DNA of 64,000 nucleotides from Glaciecola sp. HTCC2999 (GTDB lineage Bacteria; Pseudomonadota; Gammaproteobacteria; Enterobacterales; Alteromonadaceae): NCBI RefSeq assembly GCF_000155775.1, contig NZ_DS989812.1, positions 406,455 to 470,454 of the forward strand, read 5' to 3'. Shown piece by piece: positions 44,890 to 55,545 of this stretch (position 1 is its first letter; each line of letters starts with the position of its first letter). The notes under the pieces were generated by a model. It saw only the letters and a program-made list of their open reading frames with translations, ran no database searches and was not told where the DNA came from. The position numbers and the translations under genes were made by a program.

Positions 44890-47800
44890 TGTCCCAAGAA
44901 ATTGATACGCATAAAGGCATTATTGCATGGTTTGCGCGTAATCATGTTGCGGCCAACTTACTTATGTGGATATTACTCTTTGGTGGAGTATTTGGTATTT
45001 TTACTATTCACAAGCAAGTCTTTCCCACGTTTGAGTTTAATGTTATTTCAGTACAGGTACCTTATTTAGGCGCGGCTCCTCAGGAAGTTGAAGAAGGTGT
45101 CGTTTTAAAATTAGAAGAAGCGGTAAAAGATTTAGAAGGTATTAAACGTTTAACATCGCGTTCGGTTGAAGGTTTTGGCTCATTAAGTATCGAAGTTGAA
45201 GATGATTATGACGTACAATTATTGTTAGATGAGGTCAAAGTCCAAGTCGACGCAATTCCTTCATTCCCTGCTAATACCGAAAAGCCAGTTGTCTACCGCG
45301 TCAAAGCACCACAGGATGTCTTATGGATTTCATCTTACGGCGATGCATCCGAAAAAGAACTTAAAGAGTTTTCTAAAAACTTACGTGATGATATTGCTAA
45401 TTTACCGGGAGTATCTGATGTCAGAGTGGTAGGTGATAGACCTTATGAGATTTCCATTGAAATTTCTGAAGCGAACTTACAAAAATATAATTTGACGTTT
45501 AATGAGTTGGTCTCAGCTGTGCGTCGTTCCTCTATTGATATTCCTGGGGGCTCAATTCGTTCTGATAATGGTGATATCTTATTGCGCGCCAAAGGCCAAG
45601 CCTATGATGCGTATGACTTTGCCAGTATTGTACTGGTCACTCGTCAAGATGGTACTCGTTTATTATTAGGCGATATTGCGACAATTAACGATGGGTTTGT
45701 TGAAGATAATGCGTTAGCTTATTTTGACGGAAAACCTGCTATCAGTATTCAAGTTCGAGCAGTAGGCGACCAAAATGCATTAGAGATATCTAAGCGGGTG
45801 AATGAATATCTTGACGGTGTGCGGGGTGATTTTCCGCCAAATATTCAGGCCGATACATGGGGAGATAGTTCGTTTTATTTAGCTGACCGTCTCAACATGA
45901 TGCTTGAAAACATGGGCTTTGGTGCATTGCTTGTGTTCCTTGTCTTATCGTTATTCTTGAAAATCAGACTCGCATTTTGGGTAATTTGGGGACTACCGGT
46001 CTGTTTTCTTGGCACGCTGGCTGTATTACCAATGGAATTTTTAAGCGTATCAATTAATATGATTAGCCTCTTTGGCTTTATCTTGGTACTTGGGATCGTG
46101 GTGGATGACGCCATTATTATGGGGGAATCTGCATATACTGCGATGGATAAAGACGGTCATTCTGTTGATAATATAATTAAAGGGGTTAAGCGAGTTGCGA
46201 TGCCTGCTACGTTTGGTGTCTTAACGACTATAGCTGCTTTTTCTCCTATGATGATGGTTTCCGGTACTTTTGGGGTTATATGGAAAACCATTGGTGGGGT
46301 GGTGATTGTTTGTTTAGTATTCTCGTTAATTGAATCAAAATTAATTTTACCAGCGCATTTGGCGCATATGAAAAACACGCCATACGATCCGAAAAAAGCA
46401 AATGCGTTACAACGTTTTCGAGATTTTTTTGCAGAAGGGATCAAAGTATTTATTTACACTAAGTATGTGCCTTTCTTAAAAAAAGCGATTAAAAATCGTT
46501 ATACCACTCTTGCCACATTTATTGGGATTTTTATTTTAACCATTGGGCTATTCACCGGTGGTATTGTGAAGTTTGTATTTTTTCCTACGATCCCATCTGA
46601 TTTTATGTTTGCAAATGTAGAATTAGAGCAAGGTTCATCGTTGATTCAACGGGACAAAGCCATTCGTACATTGATGCAATCCTTAGATGATATGGATGTG
46701 CAGCTGCAACGTGAAACCGGCGAGGGTGCAGTGAAACACTCGATTGCATTTAGCCAAGGTGCATTAGGTGGCCAAGTGTTCGTCGAGTTATCAAAAGGTG
46801 AAGACCGTTCAATCACTGATATTGAATTATACGACCGTTGGCGTGATAAGGTACCAGAGATACCGGGCGTTAAGACCTTTAATATTGGTGCCCCAGGCGG
46901 TCCTGGTGGTGGTTCTGACCTGTCATTTGAGTTCAGTGGTAAAAACATTGATAACATGCGATTTGTCGCTGATGAATTAAAAGATTTTCTATCTCAGTAT
47001 GAAGGGGTATCGGATATCAATGATAGTTTTGCCAATGGAAGTGATGAGATACGTATTAATATCAAACCACTTGGTGAAGCATTAGGACTGAGTCTATCGA
47101 GTTTAGCCCAACAAGTGCGCTATGGATTTTATGGCGCGGAGGCGCAACGGATCCAGCGTGATGATGAAGAGATTAAAGTCATGGTACGTTATCCGAAAGA
47201 GCAACGTAACTCGATTGGTAATCTAGAAACGATGCGAGTGCGAGCTGCAAATGGTGATGAAATTCCTTTCCAAGAAGTGGCTGATATTGAAGTCGGTCAA
47301 GGGTATACCTCAATTAATCGTGTGGATGGAAACGTTCATCAGTGTGACAGCGAAGGTGAATCCAGACATTATTGAACCCAATACCATATTGCGTGATGTG
47401 ATGAACCAAGAGATCCCTCAATACGTTAAGCAATATCCAGACGTGTCATTTAAGTTACAAGGTAACTCAAAAGAACAGCAAGATGCGCTGGTGTCACTGG
47501 CTCAAGGTTTCTTGTTTGCGTTATTTGCTATCTATGCCTTAATGGCGATCCCGCTTAAATCTTATTCACAACCTTTAATTATCATGTCAGTCATTCCGTT
47601 TGGCATTGTTGGGGCGATCGTGGGGCATCTGATTTTAGGCAATTCGGTGAGCGTTTTATCGATTTGTGGGATCATTGCTTTATCAGGCGTGGTGGTTAAC
47701 GACAGCTTGATCATGGTCGATTTTGTGAATCGTGCCCGCGCCGAGGGGAAAAGTATGATTGAGTCAGCTATTCAGGCTGGATCGGAACGTTTTAGAGCCA

Positions 47801-48060
47801 TCATATTAACGTCATTGACGACTTTTATGGGGTTGATGCCGATAGTATTTGAACGTTCGTTACAAGCGCAAGTTGTCATACCGATGGCAATTTCATTAGC
47901 GTTTGGGATCTTATTCGCAACCGTCATCACACTGTTACTTGTACCGTCTTTGTATATGATATTAGATGATATTAAAGCGGTCTTTTCAAAGACATATCGT
48001 GCAAAACGAGATTTAGAAAAAGCAGCTTTAGAGACCGAATCTAAAGCATTAGAGGCATAA
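44889..48060 (+). pseudogene. RND efflux permease, frameshifted
   Basis: AcrB-type inner-membrane permease. One frame, 44889-47375, encodes residues 1-828, with HVAANLLMWILLFGGVFG at the N-terminal membrane helix and VVDDAIIMGESAYTAMD of helix 4. It ends in out-of-family residues GNVHQCDSEGESRHY. The next frame (open by 47251, running to 48060) continues with ISVTAKVNPDIIEPN and the C-terminal half, including GVVVNDSLIMVDFVNRAR. The switch is at about 47326-47345. The span is 3172 bases, so removing one base restores about 1056 codons. This is either a real inactivation or a sequencing error. A programmed shift is less likely. Confidence 0.85.
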
Positions 48061-48104
48061 AGTAAGGAATTAGCGGCTTAAGTTCACTACTGAATATTAG
48101 CCAA

Positions 48105-48146
48105 TAAAAAACGGTGTTAAGGTTATCCTCAACACCGTTTTTTTAT
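48105..48146. terminator. bidirectional terminator, RND / TonB receptor
   Basis: AACGGTGTTAAGG and CCTCAACACCGTT form a 13-bp stem with one mismatch, a TTAT loop and A/T runs on both sides. It lies between convergent genes. Confidence 0.88.
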
Positions 48147-48208
48147 GTCGTTTTATTATCAGTGGCTAACAACTACAGTTGATAAACCGAAACGAACGCT
48201 AGCCAGTC

Positions 48209-50503
48209 TTAATAAAAGGACGCTTTAAATTCAACACCGACAATACGTGGTTCGTTAACAATGGCCGTTAGGTTATTAAAATCGATACCACCGCGCAGGT
48301 TTTGTTCATTGGTAATATTACGTGCAAACATAGCTACAGAAAAATCATTAACAAAATTTTCATAACCAATGCGTAGTCCACCTTCAAAATTATCATCTGT
48401 TTTAAATTCTACAGAGTCATATAAGAAGATATTCGTTTCACCTTGGAACGCCCAATCAGTAAAGAAGAAATATTCACCATTATCACCCGCTGGTACTGAA
48501 TAACGCGCTGTGAAATTCATGATAGTTTCAGGTGCTTGTGGAAATGGGTTACCATCGATTAACGCTCGGTTATCCACAGTCAACGCATCATTCACGGTAC
48601 AATTTGGACCAAATTCAGCTGATGCACCACATGGGAATATTGACAGTGAACGATCTTTAATCGCTGTTTTGTTATAACTATACCCTGCGGTAAACACTAA
48701 AGAATCTGACGCTAGATATTCCGCATCAATTTCAAAACCAATACCGGTCCCTTTATCAGCATTAATTAACGCTGTGTTATTCGCGCCACCACCAATAGCA
48801 GAAAACTGAATATCATCAATGATGTAGTAGAATGCAGCAGCATTTAATCGTAATGAGTTTTCTAATAGGTCTGACTTAAAACCGATTTCAACAGAATCAA
48901 TCGTCTCTGCGTCAGCAACAGAAGGAGCACCTTCAAAAGCGACATCACGTGCTTGAATTGTTTGAGCACGGAAGCCATTAGCATAACGGGCAAACAACGT
49001 CGTATTATTATCTACTTTATAGTTACCAGATACTTCAAAACTGAGTTTGCCATCATCAACATTAATAGGGTCATAATCTTGAACACTGGCAGCACCGATG
49101 ACTAAAGCAAAGCCATCAACATTTTGCTCACCAACGACTAAGGATTTTTCATCATGTGTATAACGCACACCACCTGTGACGGTTAAACGTTCGTTTAACT
49201 CATAGGTAGATTGACCAAACAATGCCCATGTGGTGTTTTCATGAAACACTTCTGATGCACCAAAGAAACCGTCTACACTAGTGACACTGAATGATGAGTC
49301 AAAATAATATGCACCGGCTTGCCAATTAAGTGCGCCATCATAGTTACTTGCCCAACGTATTTCTTGAGTTAACTGCTCTAAATCGTTTAATAAATCTTGA
49401 GTGACTGCGGTAAATGGAATAAAACCTGGATAGGATGTCTCGTCAGTACCGTCGCCATTGATATCACGTGCTGGATCGACTGACGCACCACCATCAACAT
49501 CACCTAATGAGAAACCTTCCGCCGTTTCTAGTGCAGTGATTGAGGTGAAGCTGATATCGCCCATGTCGTATTCGATTGTTAGGCTGCTACCGAAACCTTC
49601 GTATTTTTGTGGATTATTATCAAAGCCATTACCTAATAGGTTGGCATCATAATAAACCGTTTCACGATCATAAGAATCGTTTAATTGATTGCTTCCACGA
49701 GACAAGGCGTTTGCTCTAAAGACCGAAGCAGTGCCATCTAAATCACGACCATGCACGTTTAGTAGCACTGATAAGTCATCGCTTGGCGTATATAACAACT
49801 GCATACGATAGGCTTTTTCGTCATAGCCACCTAAGGCATCGTTTTGACCTGAGAAGGCATTGTTGATGTAATCATCACGCGTTTGTGACAGTACTGAAAC
49901 ACGTGCACTGAGCTCATCGGTTAAACCGCCACCGACAGCCGCTTCAATGTTTTGTGTCCCGAAACTAGCCACACCAAACTTCACATATGCATCAAATTCG
50001 TCTGATGGTTTGACAGAATCAAATTTCACAATCCCAGCAGTCGTATTACGACCAAATAAAGTGCCTTGTGGGCCACGAATAACTTCTACTTGTTCGACAT
50101 CAAATAATGGAAAACTTTTTAACACAACATTTTCCATCACGACATTATCCATGACGACAGAAACGGGTTGTGATGCGGCTAAATCAAAATCAGTATTACC
50201 TAAACCACGCATGTAAAAACGTGGGGCAACACGACCGTTTGAGCTTTCTGCATATAAGCCAGGAACTCGTGTCGCTAAAGTTAATATGTCATCGCCACCT
50301 GAAAATAAACTTTCAAAGCGTTCACCGTTAAGAGTCGCAATTGAGATTGGTACCTCTTGAAGCGTTTGAGTACGTTTCTGCGCTGTAACAGTAATTGTTT
50401 CAAGGCCTTTATCAGATGAAGTTTCATCTTGGGCGAAAGCTGAATAGCTGGCTAAAATTGATGACACAGCAAGTGCTAATGATGCTTTTTTATATGCACG
50501 CAT
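48209..50503 (-). CDS. TonB-dependent outer-membrane receptor
   Basis: A 764-aa outer-membrane transporter. A signal peptide is visible with likely cleavage after Ala24 (SAFA-QDE). The TonB box region is ETITVTAQKR, then the plug domain with RFYMRGLGNTDFD and VEVIRGPQGTLFGRNTTAGIVKF. A beta-barrel follows and ends in aromatic F-Y. The family signature resembles the type common in marine and sphingomonad genomes for lipids, sterols or glycans, but the substrate is not known. It is divergent from the acyl-CoA dehydrogenase gene, so the cargo may be catabolised by that pair. Confidence 0.93.
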   Translation of the reverse strand: MRAYKKASLALAVSSILASYSAFAQDETSSDKGLETITVTAQKRTQTLQEVPISIATLNGERFESLFSGGDDILTLATRVPGLYAESSNGRVAPRFYMRGLGNTDFDLAASQPVSVVMDNVVMENVVLKSFPLFDVEQVEVIRGPQGTLFGRNTTAGIVKFDSVKPSDEFDAYVKFGVASFGTQNIEAAVGGGLTDELSARVSVLSQTRDDYINNAFSGQNDALGGYDEKAYRMQLLYTPSDDLSVLLNVHGRDLDGTASVFRANALSRGSNQLNDSYDRETVYYDANLLGNGFDNNPQKYEGFGSSLTIEYDMGDISFTSITALETAEGFSLGDVDGGASVDPARDINGDGTDETSYPGFIPFTAVTQDLLNDLEQLTQEIRWASNYDGALNWQAGAYYFDSSFSVTSVDGFFGASEVFHENTTWALFGQSTYELNERLTVTGGVRYTHDEKSLVVGEQNVDGFALVIGAASVQDYDPINVDDGKLSFEVSGNYKVDNNTTLFARYANGFRAQTIQARDVAFEGAPSVADAETIDSVEIGFKSDLLENSLRLNAAAFYYIIDDIQFSAIGGGANNTALINADKGTGIGFEIDAEYLASDSLVFTAGYSYNKTAIKDRSLSIFPCGASAEFGPNCTVNDALTVDNRALIDGNPFPQAPETIMNFTARYSVPAGDNGEYFFFTDWAFQGETNIFLYDSVEFKTDDNFEGGLRIGYENFVNDFSVAMFARNITNEQNLRGGIDFNNLTAIVNEPRIVGVEFKASFY

Positions 50504-50684
50504 AGGTTTGATTATCCTGTTATAGATGTTGTGTTGAATGTATGTGTGACTACACGATTTTTAATCGGACATATTATAGACTATTTCTATACTGAACCCT
50601 AATGAATTCATGGAATTGATTCGCGTTTACTAGGTTATTTATGTCAGTATTATGTTAGGCATTTGTTAAAAGATAGAGTCAACT

Positions 50685-52454
50685 ATGAGCTTATTTCCCC
50701 AGTCAGAATTACATTTTCAATTGTATGAATGTTTAGATACTGAATCGTTGTTAAGTCGTGCGCGTTTTAGCGAACATAATCTTGACACCTTCAATGCGGT
50801 TTTAGATACGGCAGAAAAAATTGCAACGGATGTGTTTTTGCCGCATAACGCAAAAGCTGATCATGCTGAGCCACAATTTGATGGGCACAAAGTGAGTATG
50901 CTTGAGGATGTTAAAGTCGCTTATGATGCATTTTGTGATGCCGGCTTTGTTGCGGCACGTTTTAATTTTGAAGACGGCGGGATGCAACTACCAGAAACCA
51001 TTATGACGGGATGTTCGGGATTCTTTATGGCAGCGAATCCATCGACTACTGCATATCCTTTTTTAACCACAGCTGCAGCTAATGTGATTAAACACTTTGC
51101 CTCTGAGACCTTACAGGCTCAATTTCTACCTAAAATGTTAACAGGACAGTACAGTGGTACGATGGCATTGACTGAGCCACATGCTGGCTCTGGCTTAGCA
51201 GACATCACCACGACTGCGTATCCAACCGAACAAGGCCATTATTTGATTAAAGGAAGTAAATTATATATCTCAGGGGGAGAGCATGAGCTGTCTGAGAATA
51301 TTATTCATTTAGTGTTAGCAAAAATTCCAGGTGGACCTGCCGGGGTAAAAGGTATTTCATTATTTGTTGTCCCTAAGTTTCGTTTAAATAATGACGGGCA
51401 GCCGGAGCAACGTAATGATGTCACACTGGCCGGCTTAATTCACAAATTAGGGTATCGTGGAACGACATCTACAGCCCTGACATTTGGTGAAAATGGTGAT
51501 TGTCATGGTTATTTAGTGGGAGAGCCACATAAAGGTCTGCAGTACATGTTTATGATGATGAATGAAGCCCGAGTCGGTGTTGGTTTTGGTGCTGCTATGA
51601 TCGGGTATCGTGGTTTCCAATACAGTTTGGACTACGCTAAAGATCGTATCCAAGGGGGTAAACCTATTGTCGAGCATGGCGATGTTAAACGCATGCTATT
51701 ACTGCAAAAAGCATATACTGAAGGAGCGATGAATTTATGTTTTTATGGGGCGAGATTAGTTGATGATATGCATACTCATGATGATGAATCCACCCGTCAA
51801 TCATCAGCGCAATTACTTGATTTACTCACACCTATAATAAAAGCTTGGCCTAGTGAGTACGGTCCTAAATCTAATGATTTAGCTATTCAAGTGTTGGGTG
51901 GGGCAGGGTATACGCGTGAATATCCTGTCGAACAGTTATGGCGAGATAACCGTTTAAATCCCATTCATGAAGGGACTAATGGTATTCAAGCACTGGATTT
52001 GATAGGGCGTAAATTATGGCAAAATAATCAAGCCGCATTAGGTGAACTACAGCGTCGATTCCAATTGGATTTAGCTAAAGCGAAAGGTCATGTTTCAGTC
52101 CAATGTGCGGGTGTCATCATGCCCTTTTTATCGCAGTTACCTCAGGTTATTGCAGTGATTGGCGAAGATTTACATAATGAACAACAAGCCAATACACTAA
52201 CGAATGCAATGAGTTTTATGGAAATATTCTCATCTATCATTATTAGCTGGATGTGGCTAAGACAAGTGACTGTCGCAGAAAAAGCGTTAGTTGAGCACCC
52301 CGAACTTACTCTCGAGCAACAAGCGTTTTATCAAGGTAAATGTCAAACTGGGTTGTTTTACATACAGACGCAACTCCCGTTAGTTCAACCACATATTGAT
52401 TTGTTAATTAGACATGATGACTCGTGCTCAAGCATGCAAACGTCATGGTTTTAA
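50685..52454 (+). CDS. acyl-CoA dehydrogenase, long-chain/DmdC-like subfamily
   Basis: A 589-aa FAD acyl-CoA dehydrogenase with the extended N- and C-terminal domains of the DmdC-like group. Signature blocks are GTMALTEPHAGSGLADITTTA and YISGGEHELSENIIHLVLA, and ARVGVGFGAAMIGYRGFQYS. The late conserved block GGAGYTREYPVEQLWRDNRLNPIHEGTNGIQALDLIGRKL is also present. DmdC itself acts on methylmercaptopropionyl-CoA, but many relatives use other acyl-CoAs. It would give electrons to ETF at 41383-43061. An SDR gene follows 30 bases later. Confidence 0.9.
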   Translation: MSLFPQSELHFQLYECLDTESLLSRARFSEHNLDTFNAVLDTAEKIATDVFLPHNAKADHAEPQFDGHKVSMLEDVKVAYDAFCDAGFVAARFNFEDGGMQLPETIMTGCSGFFMAANPSTTAYPFLTTAAANVIKHFASETLQAQFLPKMLTGQYSGTMALTEPHAGSGLADITTTAYPTEQGHYLIKGSKLYISGGEHELSENIIHLVLAKIPGGPAGVKGISLFVVPKFRLNNDGQPEQRNDVTLAGLIHKLGYRGTTSTALTFGENGDCHGYLVGEPHKGLQYMFMMMNEARVGVGFGAAMIGYRGFQYSLDYAKDRIQGGKPIVEHGDVKRMLLLQKAYTEGAMNLCFYGARLVDDMHTHDDESTRQSSAQLLDLLTPIIKAWPSEYGPKSNDLAIQVLGGAGYTREYPVEQLWRDNRLNPIHEGTNGIQALDLIGRKLWQNNQAALGELQRRFQLDLAKAKGHVSVQCAGVIMPFLSQLPQVIAVIGEDLHNEQQANTLTNAMSFMEIFSSIIISWMWLRQVTVAEKALVEHPELTLEQQAFYQGKCQTGLFYIQTQLPLVQPHIDLLIRHDDSCSSMQTSWF

Positions 52455-52484
52455 TTTTTCACACAACTTTCTAAGGAATTCACT

Positions 52485-53258
52485 ATGCAAGTGTTAAATA
52501 CTCAAGCGTTTGTCGGTAAAACCATATTAATTACCGGAGGTGCAGGCGGCATAGGTGCTCAGACGGCACTATCTTTAGCTAAATTAGGGGCCAATATTGT
52601 ATTATCAGATATTGATGATGATGCCGTTCAAGTCACTATGGGCCATCTAATTGAAACTGGTGCAAAAGCATTATACGTGCACACTGATGTTAGTGACGTA
52701 GAGCAAGTATCTGCGTTATTTACGCAAGCCGTAGAGGCATTTGGTCGAATTGATGTTGTGTTAAATAACGCTGGTGTTGAGTATGCTCCTACACCCACTC
52801 ACTTAACTGATGATGACTTATTTTTAACGAATATCGATATTAACCTCAAAGGTGTATGGTATTGCGTTAAAGCGGCGTTAAATATAATGTTAGCGCAGAA
52901 AGGGGGGCAGATCATTAATGTCGCTTCGGTGGCTGGATTGCGTTCTGCCCCATTAATTTCAGGTTATAGTGCTACCAAGCATGCTGTTGTCGGTTTAACA
53001 AAATCTGTCGCAGTAGAATATGCGCGGGCAAATATTCGTGTCAATGCGGTATGCCCCAGTTTTATTGATACACCGATGGTGCAACGTACGTTAGCGCATA
53101 TGGATGAAAGGGGGCAAAAGTCAATTATTGGAGCTAGTCCAATGAAACGATTAGGACAACCTCAAGAAATAGCTAATGCGATTGTGTGGTTAGCTTCAGA
53201 TGAGTCTAGTTTCATGAACGGGCATTGTTTAACACTCGATGGTGGGATGCTGGCTTAA
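52485..53258 (+). CDS. short-chain dehydrogenase/reductase
   Basis: A 257-aa classical SDR. The cofactor motif ITGGAGGIGAQTAL, NNAG in VVLNNAGVEY, catalytic Ser in INVASVAG and YSATK (Tyr and Lys) are all present. It follows the acyl-CoA dehydrogenase by about 30 bp with AAGGAATT ahead, so it may oxidise a 3-hydroxyacyl or related intermediate. The exact substrate is not visible. Confidence 0.92.
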   Translation: MQVLNTQAFVGKTILITGGAGGIGAQTALSLAKLGANIVLSDIDDDAVQVTMGHLIETGAKALYVHTDVSDVEQVSALFTQAVEAFGRIDVVLNNAGVEYAPTPTHLTDDDLFLTNIDINLKGVWYCVKAALNIMLAQKGGQIINVASVAGLRSAPLISGYSATKHAVVGLTKSVAVEYARANIRVNAVCPSFIDTPMVQRTLAHMDERGQKSIIGASPMKRLGQPQEIANAIVWLASDESSFMNGHCLTLDGGMLA

Positions 53259-53280
53259 TCTGGATGAGAATTTAGATACA

Positions 53281-53316
53281 AAAAAAGGCGTGAGTTTTTG
53301 TTTCACGCCTTTTTAA
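53281..53316. terminator. bidirectional terminator, SDR / aminotransferase
   Basis: AAAAAGGCGTGA and TCACGCCTTTTT form a 12-bp stem around a 9-base loop, with A/T runs on both sides. Confidence 0.9.
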
Positions 53317-53348
53317 TTGATTTACGTATTAGTAGAGACTAGCCGTAT

Positions 53349-54539
53349 TTAGAGCACTGATACTAATGCTTTAGATAATGCATCAACATTACTTAAGTTA
53401 ATACCTGCAATATTCACGCGTGACGAATCAACAAAGTAAACACTATGTTCGGCACGAACTGCTTGCACTTGCTCTGGTGTGATACATAAGAAGGAGAACA
53501 TCCCTTTTTGGTCATTCACAAAGCTAAAGTCTTTTGGTGCACCGTTCTCAGCCATTTTAGTTACCAATAAGGCTCGTAAATCACGCATACGGTTACGCAT
53601 TTCGTCCACTTCGGCAACCCAAGAGGCTTTCAATGCATCATCATGTAAAATGATATCAACTAACGCACCGCCATAAGAAGGTGGCATTGAGTAAATACCA
53701 CGAGCGATTGCTTGAATTTGTGATTGAACAATTGGGGTTTGTGCTGAGTTCTCAGTGACCATCACTGCAAGACCAACACGTTCGCGATATAAACCGAAAT
53801 TCTTAGAGCATGATGCTGCAATAATGACCTCAGGAACAGATTCCACCATGAGGCGCATACCAAATGCATCTGTTTCTAAATCATCACCAAAGCCTAAATA
53901 TGCACTGTCGATAAACGGTAACCAACCTTGTTGTTGGGCTACTTCTGCGACTTGACGCCACTGATCTTGAGTCAAGTCAGCACCAGTAGGGTTATGACAG
54001 CAAGCATGTAATAAAACTACGTCGCCTTTAGGAATAGTTTTTAATGTATCTAACATCGCATCAAAACGAATAGATGCTGTTGCTTTATCAAAATACGGAT
54101 AAGTATCTAATGCAAGGCCTGCATTTCCGATCAATGGGATATGATTGGCCCAAGTAGGGTCGGATACCCATACTTTCGCATTATCGTTACAGCGTTTTAA
54201 TAACTCTGCAAGGATACGTAGCGCACCACAACCTCCTGGTGCTTGAACTGCAGCCACTCGATTCGCTAGTACAGCAGGATTGCCTTTACCGAGTAATAAC
54301 TCGAGCATACCATCGATATAGCCTTGTACACCTTGAGGTGTGATATAGGTTTTAGAGGTTTCACTTTCTAATAAACGAGCTTGTGCTTGAGCCACAGCAC
54401 CAACGATAGGCGTATTACCTTGTTCGTCCTTATAAACACCGACACCAAGATCAATTTTATTGGGGTTAGTGTCAGCACGAAAAGCAGCAGAAAGTCCTAA
54501 AATAGGATCAGGGGCAAGAGCAGGAAGAACTTCAAACAC
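53349..54539 (-). CDS. aspartate/aromatic amino acid aminotransferase
   Basis: A PLP aminotransferase of the AspC/TyrB family. FEVLPALAPDPILGLSAAFRAD at the start, HACCHNPTGADLT, DSAYLGFGD and the PLP lysine in AASCSKNFGLYRERVG are typical. The GTG start at 54539 is chosen because AAGG lies upstream and it gives 396 aa, identical in length to E. coli AspC; the longer frame to 54575 adds unrelated residues. Whether AspC or TyrB cannot be decided by eye. Confidence 0.92.
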   Translation of the reverse strand: MFEVLPALAPDPILGLSAAFRADTNPNKIDLGVGVYKDEQGNTPIVGAVAQAQARLLESETSKTYITPQGVQGYIDGMLELLLGKGNPAVLANRVAAVQAPGGCGALRILAELLKRCNDNAKVWVSDPTWANHIPLIGNAGLALDTYPYFDKATASIRFDAMLDTLKTIPKGDVVLLHACCHNPTGADLTQDQWRQVAEVAQQQGWLPFIDSAYLGFGDDLETDAFGMRLMVESVPEVIIAASCSKNFGLYRERVGLAVMVTENSAQTPIVQSQIQAIARGIYSMPPSYGGALVDIILHDDALKASWVAEVDEMRNRMRDLRALLVTKMAENGAPKDFSFVNDQKGMFSFLCITPEQVQAVRAEHSVYFVDSSRVNIAGINLSNVDALSKALVSVL

Positions 54540-54620
54540 GAGAAAATACCTTATTATTACGATTGAGAGACGCATTATGCCATTTTTAATGGTAAATGCA
54601 CTTAATTTAGGATGTCTTAT

Positions 54621-55391
54621 CTAAGAATTAATTATAAACGAATATGCCTGAGTCTGCGTAACTTGACCTGTTGGGTCATATGAACGCTCTTCCCAATTTA
54701 GCGCGTGATGATGATCTACTGTAATCACGGTAGAACAGCGGGTCCCATAATCTGGGCTTTTGATGAAAATCGAAGAAAGCATTTTTTCCCACGGTTTTGC
54801 AATACCTGTATCGGGTAGGGTCTCATCACTGGCTTGGGTAGGATCGGATAAAATAGCAAACAATTGCTCAACTACTAATGGCTGTTTGGACTGACATAAT
54901 GCATTGAGTGCGTTAACGCCTTGTTGTGTTTTTGGCCAAGGCGTATTGAGTTGAGCATTTGACAGGCCATACACACCTTGTTTAAGCGCATGGTGTTCTT
55001 GGGTGTGACTGTTGAACACCTGTAAATTTTTCCAGTCTCCGTAAACTAAATTAAAGCCATTGTAATCAGTCGCTGTATTTTTTAGATGCTGGGTATGAAC
55101 TTCCCATGAACCTTTATATTGCAGGGCATTCACCACTAACTCTCCACGGGTCATTGCATCAAAACGTTCTTTAGATGGTGCTCTAATATTCGTTAAAGCT
55201 GCAATATGACCGTTTTTTGCGACACCCAACCAAGTGCCTCCAGCTTGGAGGTCCTTACCTGCCAGCATGTGAGGCTTACTTTTCCAAAAATGAGATGGCT
55301 GGGTTAAACGCGCATGAAACTCATCACGATTAGCTGCAATAATTAGAGGATAGTCAGGATGCTGATCGACCGCAATAAACAAAATACACAT
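54621..55391 (-). CDS. NRDE/TANGO2-family protein
   Basis: A 256-aa Ntn-hydrolase-like protein. It begins MCILFIAVDQHPDYPLIIAANRDEF, with the terminal-Cys pattern and the NRDE motif that name the family, and contains GGTWLGVAKNGHIAALTN. Human TANGO2 is a homologue of uncertain function, possibly in lipid or haem handling. No signal peptide. It is divergent from the Cys/Met PLP gene. Confidence 0.9.
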   Translation of the reverse strand: MCILFIAVDQHPDYPLIIAANRDEFHARLTQPSHFWKSKPHMLAGKDLQAGGTWLGVAKNGHIAALTNIRAPSKERFDAMTRGELVVNALQYKGSWEVHTQHLKNTATDYNGFNLVYGDWKNLQVFNSHTQEHHALKQGVYGLSNAQLNTPWPKTQQGVNALNALCQSKQPLVVEQLFAILSDPTQASDETLPDTGIAKPWEKMLSSIFIKSPDYGTRCSTVITVDHHHALNWEERSYDPTGQVTQTQAYSFIINS

Positions 55392-55545
55392 AAATTTATT
55401 TCAAATGATGAAGAATAAAGATGTCATTAGTATAAATAATAACAAACTTTTATGAAACATCTCTAAGAAGTCGCTTTTAGAGCACACGGTCTGTTTGAAA
55501 ATATGATAAAGTTTAAAATAAGTATAGTTTAATGGAATAGTATTT

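Noticed and set aside
47251-48060. Separate 269-aa gene after the RND permease
   Set aside because: It is the C-terminal part of the same permease in another frame; its first residues are an overlap artefact.
55392-55545. Riboswitch or MetJ boxes upstream of the Cys/Met PLP gene
   Set aside because: No SAM-riboswitch core and no tandem AGACGTCT-like boxes.
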